Source of the DNA: Lachnospiraceae bacterium UBA3638
GTDB lineage: Bacteria; Bacillota; Clostridia; Lachnospirales; Lachnospiraceae
Assembly: GCA_002373595.1 (NCBI GenBank)
Contig: DFKT01000025.1
Coordinates: forward strand, 1 to 28,138
Reading direction: 5' to 3'
DNA length: 28,138 bases
Part shown: positions 16,438 through 24,482 of the stretch, piece by piece
Numbering within the stretch: position 1 is the stretch's first letter
Layout of the letters: every line of letters starts with the position of its first letter
Translations under genes and position numbers: made by a program
The notes under the pieces: generated by a model
Database searches by the model: none
The model's input: only the letters and a program-made list of their open reading frames with translations
What the model was told of the DNA's origin: nothing

Positions 16438-18426
16438 TCAGATCAGCTCGAAGCTCTCTCCCGCATCGGCAAAGGGTCCGGGAAGAACGACATTTCCGCG
16501 ATGATCGCCGAAATAGTCCCTGTTGAACACTATCTCCGTACCATCAGTGTTCTCGAATCTCTGCTCCGGTTCAAAAGCCTTCCCAAGAATATCACTTGTT
16601 ATCATTTCATCCGAGAAATCTTTGATATACGAGTAAACATTGGTCTCAAGGACATACTTTCCGTTCTTTATGACGAGATCAGCCTTGACCTTGGCGCGCT
16701 TGTTGACCAGATTGTGTTTCTCATGCCTGCAGACGTTCGCACCGTTAAAGTATGCATTACCCTCGACCCATACGGGAAGATGACCGAAGTGAGCCTCGGC
16801 GAGTCCGCCCATATCGCGATTCTCCGCTCTGTCAAAAGGCTTTCTCCACTCCTCGTAAGTCGGGAAGATATCGAAGGGGGCGGTTCCCGCTACCTGATAG
16901 TCCGCATCCTGAGGAGTCTTCTTTTTGTCCGTTATCGGATACTTCTGGATAAAGATATTGTTGTAGACACGGTCATCGCCGTGAAGTATAGTCATAAATC
17001 CGGCAACTTCCGTCCTGTGGCGGATATGGTAAGGTGTATATCTGGGCTCACGCTGACCGTTAACGATACTGTCGACACCGGAGTTGACCAGTCCGAAGGA
17101 TCCGAACATCAGATTGTGTACAAAAGCGAGTCCCTCGCTGGGAATGACCGCTGATACTTTCGACAGGAGAAGGTTGTTATCAACAAGCGCGGGACCGTGG
17201 CTTACCTCAATGAACACATCGCAGTTGAACATAGCTCCTCTTGCCTGCTCTTTGCCATCGGGGCGATGATTGTCATGCATAAGGTTGCCGGTGATCCTTG
17301 TTCCCTGCGCCTGCCAGTCGCACCATACGCCCATGATACAGTTATGGATGTGATTGCGTCTGATAGTTACATCTATCGCAGCATGAAGCTTGATGCCCGC
17401 AGTCTCCGCTCCTCCAAGCTGCTGTGAATTACAGATATGATGAATGTGACAATCCTCTATGGTCGAGAATACGCCGCCCATTCTTCCGACTATACCCGTC
17501 TGCTCACAGTGATGGATATCGCATCTGCGGATGATATGACTTCCGACTCTCTCCTTGAGCCATCCGTGATACTGGCCGCGACATACCGCATCGCGCTCCA
17601 TCTGTGTGGGGCTCTTTACGAATTTCTCGGAGAAGTACATATTGTTCTCGGGATCGAGGTATTTGCCGAGAGATATACCGCAGCAACGGCTGTTGGAGAT
17701 CTCACAGTCCTCGATGATCCATCCCTTGCTCCAGTGAGGACCTATCATACCGTCCTGGTATGCAGCGGGAGGTGCCCATGTTGTAGCCGCCTTGTCGATC
17801 TTGAATCCGCTGACCGTAATATATCCGACACCGACCTTGTCGGGCATAAAGCAGTTGCGTCTGACGAGGAACTCTACATTCTCCTTGTTGGGATCCTTTC
17901 CCTTAAAGTTGGCATAGAGCACAGTCTCGTCTCCGTCCTGCTCTGTGAACCATTTATATTGGGACTCCTCATCGTTCCAGGCAAATTCATCGGAGTCTCC
18001 CTTTACGCATTCCTTCACGGAATCGGTCTCGTACATCATCAGGCCGTTGATAAATACCGCACCCGTGTGACGGATCTTGGGCGAGAAATACCAGTCTCCG
18101 CATACTCTCGTAGTGTAAGGATTGTATGAACCGAAGATGCCGTTCTTAACTCTGACGGTCCAGGTCGTTCCCTTATATTTCTCCCAGCCCTTTATCTCTT
18201 CCGCGCCGGTGATGACAGCACCGAGCTTTTCTTCGGAGCGATATACTATCCTCTGCTCGCTCGTTCCTGCATTGCGGGGATTGACATATTCGCGATATAT
18301 ACCGGGAGCAACAATGACCTCGTCTCCGGGCTTCGCGATACGCGCCGCATCATTTATCGTTTTAAAAGGCATATCCTTCGAGCCGTTCCCATCATGTCCG
18401 GATCTGCAATCAACATAGTAGATCAT
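16438..18426 (-). CDS. GH120-type beta-xylosidase, right-handed parallel beta-helix
   Basis: This 662-residue protein closely resembles, from memory, the GH120 beta-xylosidase XylC of Thermoanaerobacterium. Shared segments include the N-terminal Y-Y-V-D start with G-D-E-V-I-V (34-39), W-S-K-G-W-I-I-E-D (232-240), A-G-I-K-L-H-A-A-I-D (343-352), the W-C-D-W-Q-A-Q-G-T-R segment and E-V-S-H-G-P. By that alignment the nucleophile is D370 and the acid/base is E407, matching D382 and E405 of XylC. There is no signal peptide, so it probably acts in the cytoplasm on imported xylooligosaccharides. The start at 18426 has AAGGAGG six bases upstream, in the 13-base gap after the FeoAB gene. Specificity could differ (other pentosides), since the family is small. 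It appears to be the last gene of the HD-GYP/FeoAB operon. Confidence 0.85.
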   Translation of the reverse strand: MIYYVDCRSGHDGNGSKDMPFKTINDAARIAKPGDEVIVAPGIYREYVNPRNAGTSEQRIVYRSEEKLGAVITGAEEIKGWEKYKGTTWTVRVKNGIFGSYNPYTTRVCGDWYFSPKIRHTGAVFINGLMMYETDSVKECVKGDSDEFAWNDEESQYKWFTEQDGDETVLYANFKGKDPNKENVEFLVRRNCFMPDKVGVGYITVSGFKIDKAATTWAPPAAYQDGMIGPHWSKGWIIEDCEISNSRCCGISLGKYLDPENNMYFSEKFVKSPTQMERDAVCRGQYHGWLKERVGSHIIRRCDIHHCEQTGIVGRMGGVFSTIEDCHIHHICNSQQLGGAETAGIKLHAAIDVTIRRNHIHNCIMGVWCDWQAQGTRITGNLMHDNHRPDGKEQARGAMFNCDVFIEVSHGPALVDNNLLLSKVSAVIPSEGLAFVHNLMFGSFGLVNSGVDSIVNGQREPRYTPYHIRHRTEVAGFMTILHGDDRVYNNIFIQKYPITDKKKTPQDADYQVAGTAPFDIFPTYEEWRKPFDRAENRDMGGLAEAHFGHLPVWVEGNAYFNGANVCRHEKHNLVNKRAKVKADLVIKNGKYVLETNVYSYIKDFSDEMITSDILGKAFEPEQRFENTDGTEIVFNRDYFGDHRGNVVLPGPFADAGESFELI

Positions 18427-18439
18427 GTACCCCTCCTTA

Positions 18440-20761
18440 TCAGAAAAACAGGTTAACTATCGCAGCCGCCAGCCATGCCAGCGCACATTGCCATAATACA
18501 ACTCCCACTGCCCACTTGGCTCCGAGTTCTCTTTTGATCGCAGCCACTGCTGCCACGCAGGGAGTATAGAGAAGCGAGAATATCAAAAGTGATACCGCAG
18601 TTCCGGTACCAAATGCTCCGGCTACATTATTTCCAAAAAGTATCTGCATGGTGGATACCACACTCTCCTTGGCTATAAATCCGCTGATGAGCGAAGTGCA
18701 TATCCTCCAGTCTCCGAGTCCTGCAGGTCTCATGATCGGAACGAGGAGTCCCGCTATCGTCGCGAGCATACTGTTCTCCGGATCGGCTGTCAGATTGAAT
18801 CTCGCATCAAACGACTGGAGGAGCCATACTGCCAAAGTAGCCACGAATATTACAGTGAACGCTCTCTGAAGGAAATCCCTTGCTTTATCCCAAACGAGCA
18901 GTCCGACATTTTTCGCTTTCGGCATACGATAGTTCGGAAGCTCCATCACGAAAGGAACGGGCTTACCCCTAAAGATCGTCCTGCGGTAAATGATCGCGAC
19001 TATCACACCAACGGTTATGCCGAGCAGATAGAGTCCAACCATGATAAGTCCCGCATACTTCGGGAAAAACGCCATGACAAAGAATGCATATATCGGGAGT
19101 TTGGCTGTGCAGCTCATAAAAGGTGTGAGGAGTATAGTCATTCTCCTGTCTCTCTCACTGGGAAGAGTACGCGTAGCCATCACTGCCGGCACCGTACATC
19201 CGAATCCCATGAGAAGCGGAACGATACTTCTGCCGGAAAGTCCTATACGTCTTAAGAGCTTGTCCATAACAAAAGCAACTCTCGCGATATATCCGCTGTC
19301 CTCCAAAAGCGAAAGGAAGAAAAACAGCGTGACGATGATCGGCATGAATGATACAACGCTGCCCACGCCAGCGAAGATACCGTCTCCGACAAGGCTCCTA
19401 AATGTCTCACTCACTCCGGCCTTAATAAGAGCGGCATCCGCCAGTCCGCCGAGCGCTCCTATACCATCCTCGAGAAGTCCTTGGAGGAAAGCACCGATCA
19501 CGCCGAATGTGAGATAGAATATGATACACATGATACCGATGAAAGCAGGGATTGCAGTATATCTGCCCGTGAGAATACGGTCTATCTTCTCACTTCTGGT
19601 GCGCTCCTTGCTCACTTTCGGCTTTCTGACATTACCGTCACAAACCTTTCGTATGAATCCGAAGCGCATATCTGCTATTGCAGCATTTCTATCGAGGCCT
19701 CTCTCGGTCTCCATCTGGATAACGATATGCTCGATCATTTCTTTTTCGTTGGTATCGAGAGAGAGCCTTTCGATTATCCTCTCATCGCCCTCTATCACTT
19801 TGGAAGCGGAGAATCTGACCGGCAGTCCCGCTGCATTCGCATGATCCTCTATCAGGTGAGATACCGCATGCAGAGCTCTGTGCACGGCACCGCCGTTTTC
19901 ATTCTCATCACAGAAGTCCTGCCTTAAGGGCTTCTCTCTGAAATGCGCGACATGTATCGCATGCGATATAAGTTCGTCTACACCTTCATTGTTTGCTGCG
20001 GATATCGGAACCACGGGAACGCCCAGCATGCTCTCCAGTGCATTGATGTTTATCGATCCTCCGTTCTCACGGACTTCATCCATCATATTGAGCGCAACGA
20101 CCATGGGTATACCGGTCTCGAGCAGCTGCATGGTGAGATAGAGATTTCTCTCTATATTCGTAGCATCGAGTATATTGATTATGCCTGTGGGTTTCTCGTT
20201 AAGAACAAAATCTCTGGATACGATCTCCTCGGTAGAGTAAGGAGACATAGAATAGATACCCGGCAGATCGGTCACTTCCGTATTCGGATGATTCCTTATA
20301 GGTCCGCTCTTTCTGTCGACAGTGACACCTGGGAAATTACCCACGTGCTGATTCGAGCCTGTGAGCTGATTAAAGAGCGTAGTCTTGCCGCAGTTCTGAT
20401 TTCCGACAAGCGCGAATGTCAGTATCGCATCGTCGGGAAGCGGATCGCCGTCACCCTTTGTATGGAATTTTCCGCCCTCACCAAGTCCGGGATGTGCGGT
20501 GAGCTTCAGAGGTTTCTCAGGTATCTCCTCTTTGCGATCAAGCTTTTCTATCTCTATCTTGGCCGCTTCGGAAAGTCTGATCGAGAGCTCGTAGCTCTGA
20601 ACCTTTAATTCTACGGGATCTCCCATCGGTGCGAATTTGACTACGCTCACATCGCATCCGGGTATCATCCCCATATCAAGTATATGCTGTCTGAGAGCTC
20701 CGTCGCCTCCTACCGAGACTATCCTCGCGCTCTCTCCTGTCTTTAATTCATCAAGTCTCAT
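18440..20761 (-). CDS. feoB: Ferrous iron transporter FeoB with fused N-terminal FeoA domain
   Basis: This 773-residue protein imports Fe2+ across the cytoplasmic membrane. Residues 1-75 are a FeoA domain of SH3-like fold, followed by a linker to about 110. The G domain has G1 G-N-Q-N-C-G-K-T (120-127), G3 D-L-P-G (165-168), G4 N-M-M-D (225-228) and G5 S-A-A (254-256). The membrane part (about 400-773) has the two Gate regions, including G-F-G-C-T-V-P (519-525, C522) and C551 in C-T-A-K-L-P. Fusion of FeoA and FeoB occurs in several anaerobes. It begins six bases after the HD-GYP stop codon and ends 13 bases before the xylosidase gene. I see no Fur-type operator directly upstream, because the gene is internal to an operon. 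Confidence 0.95.
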   Translation of the reverse strand: MRLDELKTGESARIVSVGGDGALRQHILDMGMIPGCDVSVVKFAPMGDPVELKVQSYELSIRLSEAAKIEIEKLDRKEEIPEKPLKLTAHPGLGEGGKFHTKGDGDPLPDDAILTFALVGNQNCGKTTLFNQLTGSNQHVGNFPGVTVDRKSGPIRNHPNTEVTDLPGIYSMSPYSTEEIVSRDFVLNEKPTGIINILDATNIERNLYLTMQLLETGIPMVVALNMMDEVRENGGSININALESMLGVPVVPISAANNEGVDELISHAIHVAHFREKPLRQDFCDENENGGAVHRALHAVSHLIEDHANAAGLPVRFSASKVIEGDERIIERLSLDTNEKEMIEHIVIQMETERGLDRNAAIADMRFGFIRKVCDGNVRKPKVSKERTRSEKIDRILTGRYTAIPAFIGIMCIIFYLTFGVIGAFLQGLLEDGIGALGGLADAALIKAGVSETFRSLVGDGIFAGVGSVVSFMPIIVTLFFFLSLLEDSGYIARVAFVMDKLLRRIGLSGRSIVPLLMGFGCTVPAVMATRTLPSERDRRMTILLTPFMSCTAKLPIYAFFVMAFFPKYAGLIMVGLYLLGITVGVIVAIIYRRTIFRGKPVPFVMELPNYRMPKAKNVGLLVWDKARDFLQRAFTVIFVATLAVWLLQSFDARFNLTADPENSMLATIAGLLVPIMRPAGLGDWRICTSLISGFIAKESVVSTMQILFGNNVAGAFGTGTAVSLLIFSLLYTPCVAAVAAIKRELGAKWAVGVVLWQCALAWLAAAIVNLFF

Positions 20762-20767
20762 CCGTGT

Positions 20768-22861
20768 CTATCCTATAGTTCTCTTATGCTCTTCCGCGAT
20801 CTTGCGAACGCGGTCTGCGTTTTCGACAAAGAGTTTGGCTATCACGGGATCGAAATGCTTCCCCTCGCCTTCCTCTATTATCTTCATTGCCTCATCAAAC
20901 TCGAAAGGCTTCTTATAGCTTCTCGCCGATACAAGTGCATCGAATACATCCGACACCGCCATGATACGCGCCGAGAGAGGTATCTCTTCTCCCTTTAATC
21001 CTGTCGGGTATCCGGAGCCGTCCCATTTCTCATGATGATATGTGGCAAGGTTTAACGCTTCTTTCAGGTATCCGGTATCCTTTGATATCTCCATAGCACG
21101 CTCTACGACTTCCTTGCCCGCTATAGTATGTCTCTTCATCTGAGCGAATTCTTCATCAGTCAATTTGCCGGGCTTATTGAGTATCACATCGGAGACCTTG
21201 ATCTTGCCAACATCGTGAAGAGGTGCGGAGTTGCAGACATCCTTGTAGTATTCATCCGTGATCACATCGGTATAGAGACCCTGCTCACGAAGTATATCAA
21301 GTATCAGTTTGACATATGCCGCAGTCTTTTTGACATGGTCTCCGGTATTCTTGTCTCTGCTCTCGACGAGATCTGCCATTATGTAGATAAGGCCGTTCTG
21401 CATATTGGCGATCTGCTCGCCTTTCTTCTCAACATCCTCGAGATATCCGACAGTATCTCCGATGGTCTTGGTAAGTACGTTGTACAGATTCTCTATCTCA
21501 TCGCCCGTCTTTATCTCCAGTCCCTTGAGTTTCTCAACGCTCGTATCAAGCGATTCATCACTGTTATATGCAAACTCTCCCGCAACAAATGCCATAGCGT
21601 CGATGGGGAATGTCAGATGATACTCCGAGAACCACATACATATCCCAAGCACGAGTATGAATATACCTGTAAAGAGCGAGAGTATCTTAGCGAGAAAGAC
21701 CATACCGCTTGTCCTGATATCATGCATATTCACATCTGCGCAGCCGTAACATACAAAATTACCGTCAGAATCATAGACGGGCTCCATGCTTACTATGAGC
21801 CATCCGTACTTATCGACAGTCACAAAGGGCTCAACCTTTTCGCCCTTAAGAAGGGCCGGGATCACCTTGTCGTAATCATCATCGTAAGCGATGACAGAAT
21901 CTATCTCATCCCCAGGTACATCTTCGGAATCCAGATCGAATACAACTCGAAATCCGTCGGACTCGGGAATATATGAATATACATACTCTATATAATCGGA
22001 ATCGTCCAAAATCTCTCTTAAGAGTTCCTTCGTCTCAAGGTAGTCCTCTGCAGTCCCCCCCTCAGAAAGGTACTCTCGAACCCTGTCTCCGTTGATATTC
22101 TGAGCGACCATCTTGGCTGCGCTTCTGCCCGTCTCGGTGAAATAATGCATTGCAGAGTTGTGATAGATGTAATAACTGATAGCTGTTGTAAATACACCCA
22201 CAAATACCATGATCACGCTGATGATAAGTATGATGCGGTTCCTCAGGGACAGTCCCTTCCTGGAGCTCGTCGTCGCCTGCTTGATCTGTCTGCGGCTAAG
22301 GGGCTTTTGCCTCCAGTCGGTAAATTCGAATGACTGTGCCACTTTCTCGGGAATGAGTTTCTTTATCCCATAGAAACATACTACAGTTATCAGTTTGTCT
22401 ATGAGATCTATCTTGAAATCGTAGAAAATCTGTGCCTGGAATCCTATCTCCGAACCGTAAAGTCCGTAGGTAAGGACAGAGCCTATACCTCCGCCCATAA
22501 ATGCAAGCACGGGAACTGTGAGAAGCGCTTTCCAGAATTTCTCATACATTCCGCGTCTGGCCATGAACGTGGCGGATACGGCTATGAGGACGCTGATACC
22601 CGCATAGTAAAGATTAGTGATATCTGCAGTTGCATTTATGACATTGGTGATATATCCGACGAATATACCGGGAAGATACCCTCCCAGCACCGCACCGAGA
22701 AGAGTGCCTATATTATCGACATAGAGCGGAAGGTCGAATGCTTTTACTATCCTGTTTACTGAAATATTTGCGAAAACGAAGATCAGGTAGATCAAAAGAA
22801 GTTTTATCTTTTTTCCCGCTCTTGAAACTGCGGGATTCTGTGCGGACGATCCGTTACCCAT
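20768..22861 (-). CDS. Membrane HD-GYP c-di-GMP phosphodiesterase with ECF-like and Cache-like sensor regions
   Basis: This 697-residue protein has three parts. Residues 18-170 form a multi-pass membrane region with L-P-L-Y-V-D-N-I-G-T and G-G-Y-L-P-G-I, resembling the S component of ECF vitamin transporters. Residues 205-410 are two membrane helices enclosing an extracellular domain of about 155 residues that looks Cache-like. A HAMP-like linker follows, then an HD-GYP domain (about 488-692) with H509, H549-D550, H578, H609-H610 and D-G-S-G-Y-P (614-619), all intact. It should degrade c-di-GMP in response to an external or membrane-bound ligand. AAAGGAGG precedes the ATG at 22861. It is the first gene of the operon with feoAB and the xylosidase. 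The stop is TAG. Confidence 0.88.
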   Translation of the reverse strand: MGNGSSAQNPAVSRAGKKIKLLLIYLIFVFANISVNRIVKAFDLPLYVDNIGTLLGAVLGGYLPGIFVGYITNVINATADITNLYYAGISVLIAVSATFMARRGMYEKFWKALLTVPVLAFMGGGIGSVLTYGLYGSEIGFQAQIFYDFKIDLIDKLITVVCFYGIKKLIPEKVAQSFEFTDWRQKPLSRRQIKQATTSSRKGLSLRNRIILIISVIMVFVGVFTTAISYYIYHNSAMHYFTETGRSAAKMVAQNINGDRVREYLSEGGTAEDYLETKELLREILDDSDYIEYVYSYIPESDGFRVVFDLDSEDVPGDEIDSVIAYDDDYDKVIPALLKGEKVEPFVTVDKYGWLIVSMEPVYDSDGNFVCYGCADVNMHDIRTSGMVFLAKILSLFTGIFILVLGICMWFSEYHLTFPIDAMAFVAGEFAYNSDESLDTSVEKLKGLEIKTGDEIENLYNVLTKTIGDTVGYLEDVEKKGEQIANMQNGLIYIMADLVESRDKNTGDHVKKTAAYVKLILDILREQGLYTDVITDEYYKDVCNSAPLHDVGKIKVSDVILNKPGKLTDEEFAQMKRHTIAGKEVVERAMEISKDTGYLKEALNLATYHHEKWDGSGYPTGLKGEEIPLSARIMAVSDVFDALVSARSYKKPFEFDEAMKIIEEGEGKHFDPVIAKLFVENADRVRKIAEEHKRTIG

Positions 22862-22889
22862 AACAAAGCCTCCTTTTCACAACACCCTT

Positions 22890-22918
22890 ATTTTACTATA
22901 TTTTCAGCGATTTTGCCA
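22890..22918 (-). promoter_or_regulatory. Possible promoter of the HD-GYP/feoAB/xylosidase operon
   Basis: On the minus strand, TGGCAA (22918-22913), a 17-base spacer and TAAAAT (22895-22890) form a weak promoter candidate about 30 bases before the start codon. An overlapping TATAGT is another possible -10. Confidence 0.35.
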
Positions 22919-22935
22919 TTTTTTGAAAAAAGGTG

Positions 22936-22964
22936 TTGACAGGAATTAAGACCGGTGATATATT
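22936..22964 (+). promoter_or_regulatory. Strong sigma-70-type promoter of the padR operon
   Basis: A perfect TTGACA (22936-22941), a 17-base spacer and TATATT (22959-22964) give a near-consensus promoter. The predicted start site near 22971 falls at the beginning of the 14-bp repeat array. Confidence 0.8.
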
Positions 22965-23046
22965 TACTTCGACAGTCGTAGTACGACTAACATAGTACGC
23001 CACTCGTAGCACGGCTGTCATAGTACGGCAGACATAGTAACATATC
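22963..23046 (+). repeat. Tandem array of 14-bp repeats, probable operator or leader element
   Basis: The core TAGTACG recurs at 22979, 22993, 23007 (TAGCACG), 23021 and 23035 (TAGTAAC), exactly 14 bases apart. The units are CGTAGTACGACTAA, CATAGTACGCCACT, CGTAGCACGGCTGT, CATAGTACGGCAGA and CATAGTAACATATC. A more degenerate unit at 22963-22976 overlaps the -10 element. The first full unit lies in a perfect palindrome, GTCGTA-G-TACGAC (22975-22987). The array fills the space between the -10 and the padR ribosome binding site. I infer autoregulation by PadR; a role in the RNA leader is possible. Confidence 0.85.
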
Positions 23047-23073
23047 ACGGGCCGGTCCCGGGAAAGGAGATAT

Positions 23074-23418
23074 ATGATCCGCGAAAACGAAGGTATCAGC
23101 AGCGATGTCATACGAGGGTATAACGACACGATGATCCTCTGCATCCTGCGACGAGAGCCGTCATACGGCTATGAGATCTCCAAGCAGATCAGGAGCCTGT
23201 CGAACGAAAAGTACATCATCAAGGAGACCACACTCTACTCAGCCTTCTCCAGGATGGAAAAAAACGGCTTCATCGAATCGTTCGAGGCAGACAAAGGCTT
23301 GGAGGGCAACGGTAAGAAAAGGACATACTACCGCATCACACCCGCAGGAGAAAACTACTATAACGAGAAATGTGAGGAGTGGAAGCTCACCAAAGAAGTA
23401 GTCGACAGTTTCGTATAA
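23074..23418 (+). CDS. PadR-family transcriptional regulator
   Basis: This 114-residue winged-helix protein matches the PadR family. It has the N-terminal helix with M-I-L-C-I-L-R-R-E-P-S-Y-G-Y-E-I-S (27-43), then the recognition helix region with T-L-Y-S-A-F-S-R-M-E (51-60), then the wing G-K-K-R-T-Y-Y-R-I-T-P-A-G (81-93). It lacks the long C-terminal helical domain of larger PadR proteins, so it belongs to the short subfamily that dimerises through the last helix. It is followed after 53 bases by a HAAS/DUF1700 gene, the usual partner, whose product is thought to control PadR activity. The ribosome binding site is GGAGA just before the ATG. It probably represses its own operon through the 14-bp array. 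Confidence 0.9.
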   Translation: MIRENEGISSDVIRGYNDTMILCILRREPSYGYEISKQIRSLSNEKYIIKETTLYSAFSRMEKNGFIESFEADKGLEGNGKKRTYYRITPAGENYYNEKCEEWKLTKEVVDSFV

Positions 23419-23439
23419 GGCGCTTAAATGACAAAAAGA

Positions 23440-23456
23440 GGATGCTGTAAGCATCC
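23440..23456 (+). promoter_or_regulatory. Small hairpin before the HAAS gene
   Basis: GGATGC-TGTAA-GCATCC forms a 6-bp stem with a 5-base loop. It lies two bases before the ribosome binding site (AAAGGAAA) of the TTG-started gene. It has no T-run, so it is not a terminator; it may tune translation or RNA stability between the two genes. Confidence 0.4.
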
Positions 23457-23471
23457 GGAAAGGAAATAAAA

Positions 23472-24482
23472 TTGGAAACCATTAAAAACTATCTTGAAAC
23501 AATGTTCGCGAATCTTCCCAATACTGCAGAAGTCCTCCGCGCAAAAAGGGAACTCGGACAGATGATGGAGGATAAGTACAACGAGCTCATATCCGAGGGT
23601 AAGAGTGAGAACGAAGCTGTCGGAGCTGTCATCGCAGACTTCGGCAATCTCGACGAGCTCGCCGAGGATCTCGGACTCAAGAAAGAGGTTGAGGAGGAGC
23701 GTGCTCTCATGGAGGCATCCCCCCGCAGATTCATCGGACTCGACGAAGCAAAGACCTATATCAGATTCACCGCAATGAGAGCTCTCGGCATCGGCATCGC
23801 TGTTGCACTCTGCATACTCTGCGCAACAGGCCCCATCATGGCGGACGGCATCCCCGGTATCCCCGGCGCGCTCGGTGTGATCGCACTCTTCGGAATGCTG
23901 GTTGTTGCGATCGCAATCTTTATCCTGATCGGAACAGCGGGCGATTCCTGGAAGCATCTCGACAAGGAGCTCTGCTCAATTGATTACTCTACCGCAAACT
24001 ATGTAAATAATGAGCGTGAACGCTTCAAGTTCAATCACGCAGCAGAGCTTACGATCGGTATCATCCTCTGCGCAGCATGCTGGATCCCTGCCGCCGTACT
24101 TGGAGAATCAAGAATGCTCAGTGCTTCGAGATTTGCGGATTCATTGAGCGCTGTCATGCTCCTCGTATTCGTAGCTGTCGGTGTATTCCTCATCATCCAC
24201 TCCAGCCTCATCATGGGCGGATATGAGAAGCTCCTTAAGCTCAACGACCGCGATACCGTAGGAGGCAGCTATGTTCCCGAGTTCACCGAAAGGTACAGCA
24301 ATCAGGCTGCAGGCACTGTCCTTAAGTACTACTGGCCCACAGTCCGTGCAATATATCTGATCTGGAGCTTCCTTACTTTCGCATGGTGGAGAACATGGAT
24401 AATCTGGCCTCTCGCAGCAGTGATCCACTCAATCATTAAGGGAGTTGTAAAGACAGCAGATAATGAGGAGGTAGCAAAATGA
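23472..24482 (+). CDS. HAAS-domain (DUF1700-type) membrane protein, likely PadR partner
   Basis: This 336-residue protein begins with a HAAS signalling domain (about 1-78): helices with Y-L-E-T-M-F-A-N-L-P, R-E-L-G-Q-M-M-E-D-K-Y and A-V-G-A-V-I-A-D-F-G. Five or so membrane segments follow at about 100-122, 132-156, 192-210, 224-248 and 290-320. HAAS domains are found next to short PadR regulators and are proposed to bind them. The start is TTG at 23472, chosen because AAAGGAAA lies about six bases upstream and the HAAS domain begins immediately. The weak start codon plus the hairpin upstream suggest low translation. The gene overlaps the DUF4097 gene by four bases (ATGA). The role may be to relay envelope or membrane stress to PadR; this is inference from the family. 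Confidence 0.82.
   Translation: METIKNYLETMFANLPNTAEVLRAKRELGQMMEDKYNELISEGKSENEAVGAVIADFGNLDELAEDLGLKKEVEEERALMEASPRRFIGLDEAKTYIRFTAMRALGIGIAVALCILCATGPIMADGIPGIPGALGVIALFGMLVVAIAIFILIGTAGDSWKHLDKELCSIDYSTANYVNNERERFKFNHAAELTIGIILCAACWIPAAVLGESRMLSASRFADSLSAVMLLVFVAVGVFLIIHSSLIMGGYEKLLKLNDRDTVGGSYVPEFTERYSNQAAGTVLKYYWPTVRAIYLIWSFLTFAWWRTWIIWPLAAVIHSIIKGVVKTADNEEVAK

Noticed and set aside
16372..17154. 260-codon plus-strand frame opposite the xylosidase
   Set aside because: It is the antisense shadow of a well-supported glycosidase gene, with no ribosome binding site or known domain.
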